A program made the translations under genes and the position numbers. From the NCBI RefSeq assembly GCF_900104815.1, contig NZ_FNTD01000004.1, positions 7,811,001 to 7,875,000 on the forward strand: a DNA stretch of 64,000 bases, given 5' to 3'. The DNA is from Streptomyces misionensis (GTDB lineage Bacteria; Actinomycetota; Actinomycetes; Streptomycetales; Streptomycetaceae). Below, in pieces: positions 58,595-64,000 of this stretch. Below the pieces are notes generated by a model that was not told the DNA's origin, made no database searches, and saw nothing but the letters and a program-made list of their open reading frames with translations. How positions within the stretch are numbered: position 1 is the first letter of the stretch; each line of letters begins with the position of its first letter.

Positions 58595-59872
58595 TCATCG
58601 GCGGTAGGCGGTGGCGGCAATGGCGGGCAGGAGGGCCAGGGCGAGGGCGCCGCCGGTCAGGGCGAGGGCGGGGTAGCCGGTGGCGGCGACCATGATGCCG
58701 GAGGCCATGCCGCCGGTGGCGCCCGCGATGGCGATGGAGACGTCGACCATGCCCTGGGTCCTGGCGCGGGTGGCGAGCGGGACGGTGTCGGTGATGATCG
58801 CGGTTCCGGAGACGAGACCGAGGTTCCAGCCCAGGCCGAGCAGTCCGAGCGCGAGCGCGAGCAGTGCGACGGAGCCGCCGGGCGCGGCGGCCGCGAGGAC
58901 GCCCGCGGCCAGCAGGGTGACGCCCGAGGCGAGGGCGACCTTCGTCCGCCCGCAGCGGTCGACGAGCCGGCCGGTCAGCGGGGAGGGCAGGTACATGGCG
59001 CCGATGTGGACGGCGATGACGAGGCCGGAGGTGGCCGTGCCATGGCCGTGGTCGTGCATGTGGACCGGCGTCATCGTCATGATCGAGACCATGACGAGCT
59101 GGGTGAGGACCATGACCAGGGCGCCGAGGACCACGCCGCCCCGGCCCTCGCCCGGGTCGGCGGCATCCGCGGCGCCGGCGCCGGCCGGGTGGGGCGCGGC
59201 GCCGGTTTCCTCGGCCCGGGCGACGGCTCGGGCCAGGAGCAGCGGGTCGGGCCGCAGCCAGACGGCGAGGACGAGCGCGGCCAGCGCGTACGCGGTGCCG
59301 GAGAGGAGGAAGGGCCCGGCGAGGCTCGGAACGCCGAGGTGCTTGGCGAAGGTGCCGGCGGGGGCGGCGAGGTTGGGGCCGGTGACTCCGCCGAGGGTGG
59401 TGGCGACGAGGACGGTGGAGACCGCGCGGGCCCGGTGGCCGCGGGCGGCGAGGTCCGCTCCGGCATAGCGCGCCTGGAGGTTGGTGGCGGTGCCCGCGCC
59501 GTAGGCGAACAGGGCGACGAACAGCAGGACCGGGTTGTCCAGCACGGCGGCGGCGATGACCCCGGCGGAGCCGATGGCACCGGTGAGGTAGCCGGTGGCG
59601 AGCCCCGGGCGGCGACCGCGGGTCTGGGAGACGCGGCCGACGACGGCGGCGGTGAGCGCGGAGCCGGCGGTGAACAGGGCGCTGGGGAGCCCGGAGAGGC
59701 TGGTGGTACCGAGCATGTCCTGGGCGAGGAGGGCGCCGACGGTGACGCCTGCGGCGAGACCCGCGCCGCTGAGGATCTGGGAGGCGACCAGGACGCGCAG
59801 GATGTGGCGCTGGGCCTGTGCGGGGTCGGATATGAGGGCCGTCGTGTCGGCGGTCGGGGCGCTGGTCATCAT
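58595..59872 (-). CDS. MFS transporter
   Basis: A 425-aa permease with about 12 helices. Motif A reads VVGRVSQTRGRRPGLATG after helix 2, with a repeat of the type LTGRLVDRCGRTKVAL in the second half. The His-rich loop HMHDHGHG between halves is unusual and may bind metal. ATG 59872 follows GGAAGAG. It is read in the same direction as the HxlR gene, 246 bases downstream of it. Substrate is unknown. Confidence 0.85.
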   Translation of the reverse strand: MMTSAPTADTTALISDPAQAQRHILRVLVASQILSGAGLAAGVTVGALLAQDMLGTTSLSGLPSALFTAGSALTAAVVGRVSQTRGRRPGLATGYLTGAIGSAGVIAAAVLDNPVLLFVALFAYGAGTATNLQARYAGADLAARGHRARAVSTVLVATTLGGVTGPNLAAPAGTFAKHLGVPSLAGPFLLSGTAYALAALVLAVWLRPDPLLLARAVARAEETGAAPHPAGAGAADAADPGEGRGGVVLGALVMVLTQLVMVSIMTMTPVHMHDHGHGTATSGLVIAVHIGAMYLPSPLTGRLVDRCGRTKVALASGVTLLAAGVLAAAAPGGSVALLALALGLLGLGWNLGLVSGTAIITDTVPLATRARTQGMVDVSIAIAGATGGMASGIMVAATGYPALALTGGALALALLPAIAATAYRR

Positions 59873-60118
59873 CTCTTCCGGAGTGGGCGAGCAGGGGCGG
59901 GGCCGCCGGCCGGGGCCCCTTTCGGCGAGTCGCGGGCCGGTGGGCCCGGGGAGGCCGGTGCTCGGCGCGGCCGGCCGTCGAGCACCGGCCGCGACCGTGG
60001 CCACGGCGCTGTCCGGCATGGGGCCCTCCCTCCGGGAACACCACGACACTGTCGTCGGGCGCCGTTGCGGGTCGCGAGGGGTGCCCTTGTCGATCACCTG
60101 TCCGGTGGCGGTCACGGG

Positions 60119-60496
60119 TCAGGTGCCGGAGGTGCTGTCCTGCCGCGCCGCTTCCTGGAAGTCGGCGACGGCGGCGCCATGCGTCTTCGCCCAGTCGGTC
60201 AAGGCGGCGATGGGTTCGGTGAGGGTCTGACCGAGGTCGGTGAGACTGTATTCGACCCGCGGGGGTGCCTCGGCGTAGACGCGGCGTTCGATCAGGCCGT
60301 AGCTCTGAAGTCTGCGCAGTGTCTGGGTGAGCACCTTGCGGGAGATGCCGCCGATGAGGTCGACGAGTTCCCCGTGCCGACGGGGCCTGCGGCTGAGGGC
60401 GAACAGGACGACGACGGCCCATTTGTTGGTGATGATGTCGATGGCGAGCCGGGCGGGGCAGTCGGCGAGGAAGACGCTTCCGGCTGACTCCTGCAT
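60119..60496 (-). CDS. HxlR-family transcriptional regulator
   Basis: A 125-aa winged-helix protein: CPARLAIDIITNKWAVVVLFALSRRPRRHGELVDLIGGISRKVLTQTLRRLQSYGLIERRVY (about 13-74), then PPRVEYSLTDLGQTL. The Cys in ADCPARL is at the usual redox-sensing position. It is divergent from the alpha/beta hydrolase at 60546 with a 49-base gap that contains inverted repeats. Confidence 0.92.
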   Translation of the reverse strand: MQESAGSVFLADCPARLAIDIITNKWAVVVLFALSRRPRRHGELVDLIGGISRKVLTQTLRRLQSYGLIERRVYAEAPPRVEYSLTDLGQTLTEPIAALTDWAKTHGAAVADFQEAARQDSTSGT

Positions 60497-60528
60497 AGCC
60501 GAAGGTTACCAGGAGGTACCTATCGGCT
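60497..60528. promoter_or_regulatory. Inverted repeats between HxlR and hydrolase genes
   Basis: AGCCGA (60497-60502) and TCGGCT (60523-60528) are perfect inverted repeats with a 20-bp interior. Inside, TACC (60507-60510) and GGTA (60515-60518) form a smaller dyad. The site fills the short divergent region and is the likely HxlR operator. Confidence 0.6.
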
Positions 60529-60545
60529 CAGTAGCGTTTTTCCAC

Positions 60546-61289
60546 ATGAGTACGCCGCACACGAAAACCTATGTTCTCGTCCATGGCGCCTGGCACAGCG
60601 GGCGCGTCTGGGACCGGGTGGTTCCCTTGCTGACCCGGGCCGGGCATCGGGTGTTCGCCCCTTCGCTGACCGGCCACGGCGAGAAGGAACACCTGCTCAC
60701 TGCGGACGTCAGCCTGGACACCCACATCGGCGACGTCGTCGCTCTCCTCGGCGAGCAGGATCTCACCGACGTGGTCCTGGTCGGGCACAGTTACGCCGGG
60801 ATGGTCATATCCGGCGCGGCCAACGAGGTCCCGGACCGGATCGCGCATCTCGTCTACGTCGACGCGATGGTCCCGACCGACGGCGAGAGCGCACGGGACG
60901 TCATACCGGACATGACACAGCGGCTCATCGACGCGGCCGCCGCCTCCGACGCCCCCTGGCGCATCCCGCCCGTGCCGGAAATGCCCGCGCCCACGGGTCT
61001 GTTCGGGGTGACCGACCCGGCAGACACCGCGTGGCTGCGCACCATGCTGTCGGACGAATCGGTGCGCTGCTTCCTGCAGCCGGTCCGGCTGGACAACCCG
61101 GCCATGGACGCGATCTCCCGGACGCACATCCACTGCGTCGGCAGCGCACCGGGGAACGTCACGCGCCGCCCGGTGCCGGCGGTGCGGCCAGGCGGCACCG
61201 CGTCGCAGGTGTGGGAGCTGCGGAGCGGCCATGACTGCATGGTCACCGTGCCGGACGCACTCGCCGAACTGCTGCTGAAAGCCGGCTGA
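60546..61289 (+). CDS. Alpha/beta-fold hydrolase (EstC/salicylate-esterase-like)
   Basis: A 247-aa enzyme starting TYVLVHGAWHSGRVWDRVVPLL. The nucleophile elbow is GHSYAGMV (Ser near residue 82), and the catalytic His lies in SGHDCMV. VHGAWHSG and GHGEKEHLL match small plant-esterase-like hydrolases (MES, EstC). The usual partner Asp stretch is degenerate near residue 205. Expression probably answers to the divergent HxlR protein. Substrate is unknown. Confidence 0.85.
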   Translation: MSTPHTKTYVLVHGAWHSGRVWDRVVPLLTRAGHRVFAPSLTGHGEKEHLLTADVSLDTHIGDVVALLGEQDLTDVVLVGHSYAGMVISGAANEVPDRIAHLVYVDAMVPTDGESARDVIPDMTQRLIDAAAASDAPWRIPPVPEMPAPTGLFGVTDPADTAWLRTMLSDESVRCFLQPVRLDNPAMDAISRTHIHCVGSAPGNVTRRPVPAVRPGGTASQVWELRSGHDCMVTVPDALAELLLKAG

Positions 61290-61393
61290 CGCGTTGAAAA
61301 ACATCGGCCGGTGATGTCGAGAACCCGTGACCGGCTCCGTCCTCGTGGTGAAGGCGGCCACAATGGGTCGCACCAGCACCGAGGAGAGACACG

Positions 61394-61797
61394 ATGGCCA
61401 AGTACCTGCTGCTCAAGCACTACCGCGGCGCTCCGGCAGCGGTCAACGACGTGCCCATGGACCAGTGGACGCCGCAGGAGATCTCGGCGCACATGCAGTA
61501 CATGCACGACTTCGCGGCCCGGCTCGAGAAGAGCGGCGAGTTCGTCGACGGGCAGGCGCTCGCCCCCGAGGGTGTGTGGGTCCGGTACGACGGCGAGGGG
61601 CGGCCGCCGGTCACCGACGGTCCGTTCGCGGAGACCAAGGACCTGATCGCCGGCTGGATGGTGATCGACGTCGACGGGTACGAGCGCGCCGTCGAGCTGG
61701 CCGGGGAGCTGTCGGCCGCTCCCGGGGCAGGCGGGAAGCCGATCCACGAGTGGCTCGAAGTGCGCCCGTTCCTGGCCGCGCCGCCCACCGTCACGGA

Positions 61798-61801
<4 letters not shown>
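61394..61801 (+). CDS. YCII-related (DGPF) protein
   Basis: A 135-aa single-domain protein with the DGPF signature in TDGPFAETKDLIAGW (near residue 73). The YCII fold is a dimeric alpha+beta sandwich of unclear activity; DGPF members are regularly encoded beside ECF42 sigma factors. The ATG follows GGAGAGACACG. Its stop overlaps the start of the sigma-factor gene. Confidence 0.9.
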
Positions 61802-62955
<1,154 letters not shown>

Positions 62956-63121
62956 CGGGTCGCGCCCGGCATCCGGGCCTCCTGGCCTTCACCGTGCGGG
63001 GCCGCAGCCGCCGCGATGCCCTTCGGAGTCGGGGTGGTTGCGGGTCGGCACGGTCCGCGCCCGCCGCCGCGATCCCGACGTGCTCCCTCCAGCCCGGCCG
63101 CGACGGCGGCGGTGCGCGGGC

Positions 63122-64000
63122 CTACGCGGAGGTGCTGCCCAGCTCGGCGACCAGATCCCCGGCGGTCACGCGGACCAGGGTCTCCGAGGCGTCCCCGGCC
63201 CCGGGGAACAACCGGTAGGAGGTGCCCGAGGCCCCTGCGGGTCCGACGGTCCCGTGCACCGTCGCGAGGAACACCCGTGTGTCCGAGGCGAGTTCGGCCG
63301 CCGCGGCGTCGGGGTCCGGGTGCGGGAGCCGTTCCTCGGCCTCCTCCATGGCGGACACCCGGGCGGCGAACGCGGCCGCGTCCTCCTCCGGCCGCCGCCG
63401 GAACGTCAGCAGCGCGGGCTCCGGCTCCCGGCGGATCACGGCCACCTCCGGGGAGCGCGCCGCGGCCCGCCACACCGCGAGGTCCCACAGAGTGGTCCGG
63501 CTGCCGGAGCCGAACTGCTCCCACAGGTCCCGGGCCACGGTCGCCAGTCGCGCGCCGCCGTGCGAGCCGATGCTCTGGAAGCCGTCCGTGGAGGGCAGAT
63601 GGGTGTCCGTCCACAGCATCCGGCGCCGGCCCAGGTCCACGACCATCGGCAGGCACACCTGCGAGTCGCCCGCCAGATCGAAGCGCTGGCGGACCGTGCG
63701 CGGGTCGTAGGAGGCGTCCCGCGCGCCCCGCGCGTCCAGCGCCATGAAGCCCGCGAAGGCGTCCCGCAACTCCTCGAACGGCACGTTGTTGAAGCTGAAG
63801 ACGAGCGGGACGGCATAGACGTCCCCCTGTTCCGCCAGCCGCTCCAGGTCCAGGTCCACGTACTCGGTGGCGCCCCGCGGCGCCGGGGCCGAGGTCAGGT
63901 CGCCGGAGTGGACCGCGGACCGCGCGCCGTGCACCAGGTTCGTGTAGTCGCACAGGCCGGTGAACGTCCACTCGGCATCGAAGAACGCGACCGACAGGTC
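63122..64000 (-). CDS. 3' part of an MXAN_6230/SCO0854-family-like protein (partial)
   Basis: The frame runs in from the right edge and ends at 63122, giving about 292 C-terminal residues. It contains VAFFDAEWTFTGLCDYTNLVHG, followed by VPLVFSFNNVPFEELRDAFAGFM and RFDLAGDSQVCLPMVVDLGRRRMLWTDTH. The segment looks like a TerD-type beta-sandwich with metal-binding loops, as in the C-terminal part of MXAN_6230/SCO0854-type proteins. The N-terminal part, which in that family includes a RING-like region, lies beyond the window, so the assignment is tentative. Confidence 0.55.
   Translation of the reverse strand, partial: DLSVAFFDAEWTFTGLCDYTNLVHGARSAVHSGDLTSAPAPRGATEYVDLDLERLAEQGDVYAVPLVFSFNNVPFEELRDAFAGFMALDARGARDASYDPRTVRQRFDLAGDSQVCLPMVVDLGRRRMLWTDTHLPSTDGFQSIGSHGGARLATVARDLWEQFGSGSRTTLWDLAVWRAAARSPEVAVIRREPEPALLTFRRRPEEDAAAFAARVSAMEEAEERLPHPDPDAAAAELASDTRVFLATVHGTVGPAGASGTSYRLFPGAGDASETLVRVTAGDLVAELGSTSA

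Overview
The window is very GC-rich DNA with almost every codon ending in G or C. Its gene content (AfsR/SARP regulators, a large PAS-GAF-SpoIIE phosphatase, a Ku protein, sugar ABC genes without their own ATPase, many secreted proteins) points to a Streptomyces or a close relative. The gene mix suggests chromosomal arm or accessory DNA rather than a core housekeeping region. I saw no rRNA, tRNA or CRISPR array.

Layout. 1-9.6 kb: end of a secreted protein gene, a small conserved-looking ORF, a multidomain phosphatase with an anti-sigma-type kinase domain, a metallo-hydrolase, a Ser/Thr kinase, Ku, and a long-chain acyl-CoA ligase. 9.7-11.8 kb: a universal stress protein, then a stretch of gene remnants (MFS tail, VOC protein, hydrolase tail) around one intact VOC gene. 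11.8-19.1 kb: a DUF1963 protein, a BTAD regulator divergent from an epoxide-hydrolase-like enzyme, an SLC1-type symporter preceded by a cysteine-rich leader peptide, and a secreted protein. 19.1-25.1 kb: a compact four-gene minus-strand unit (ABC exporter, triple-NUDIX protein, isoaspartyl-methyltransferase-like enzyme, GNAT-NUDIX fusion), the most enigmatic biosynthetic or modification unit here. 25.6-30.4 kb: a drug exporter with its divergent HxlR repressor, a beta-trefoil protein and a secreted beta-propeller.

30.7-40 kb: a truncated IS5-type transposase, a full AfsR-type regulator, a secreted I36-like small protein, a lipoprotein, and a coupled pair made of a small protein and a STAND ATPase with TPRs. 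The pair share a short sequence motif and look like a two-component NLR-like conflict or signalling module. 40-45 kb: two SDR enzymes flanking a TetR repressor with a clear operator, and a PLP lyase related to sphingosine-1-phosphate lyase. 45-50 kb: hypothetical and secreted proteins, GNAT, MFS, a DsbA-like protein and a divergent MarR regulator with two phased palindromic operators.

50.2-58.4 kb is a coherent catabolic locus: a LacI repressor, a binding protein, two permeases, an intracellular GH13 alpha-glucosidase and a secreted GH87 alpha-1,3-glucanase. The inferred job is outside cleavage of alpha-1,3-glucan, uptake of the oligosaccharides and hydrolysis inside. 58.6-64 kb: an MFS exporter, an HxlR regulator divergent from an alpha/beta hydrolase, a DGPF/YCII protein coupled to an ECF42-type sigma factor, and the 3' part of a gene resembling the MXAN_6230/SCO0854 family.

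Regulation is unusually legible. Operators with strong dyad symmetry sit in the HxlR, TetR, MarR and LacI intergenic regions, and perfect stem-loops separate several convergent gene pairs.
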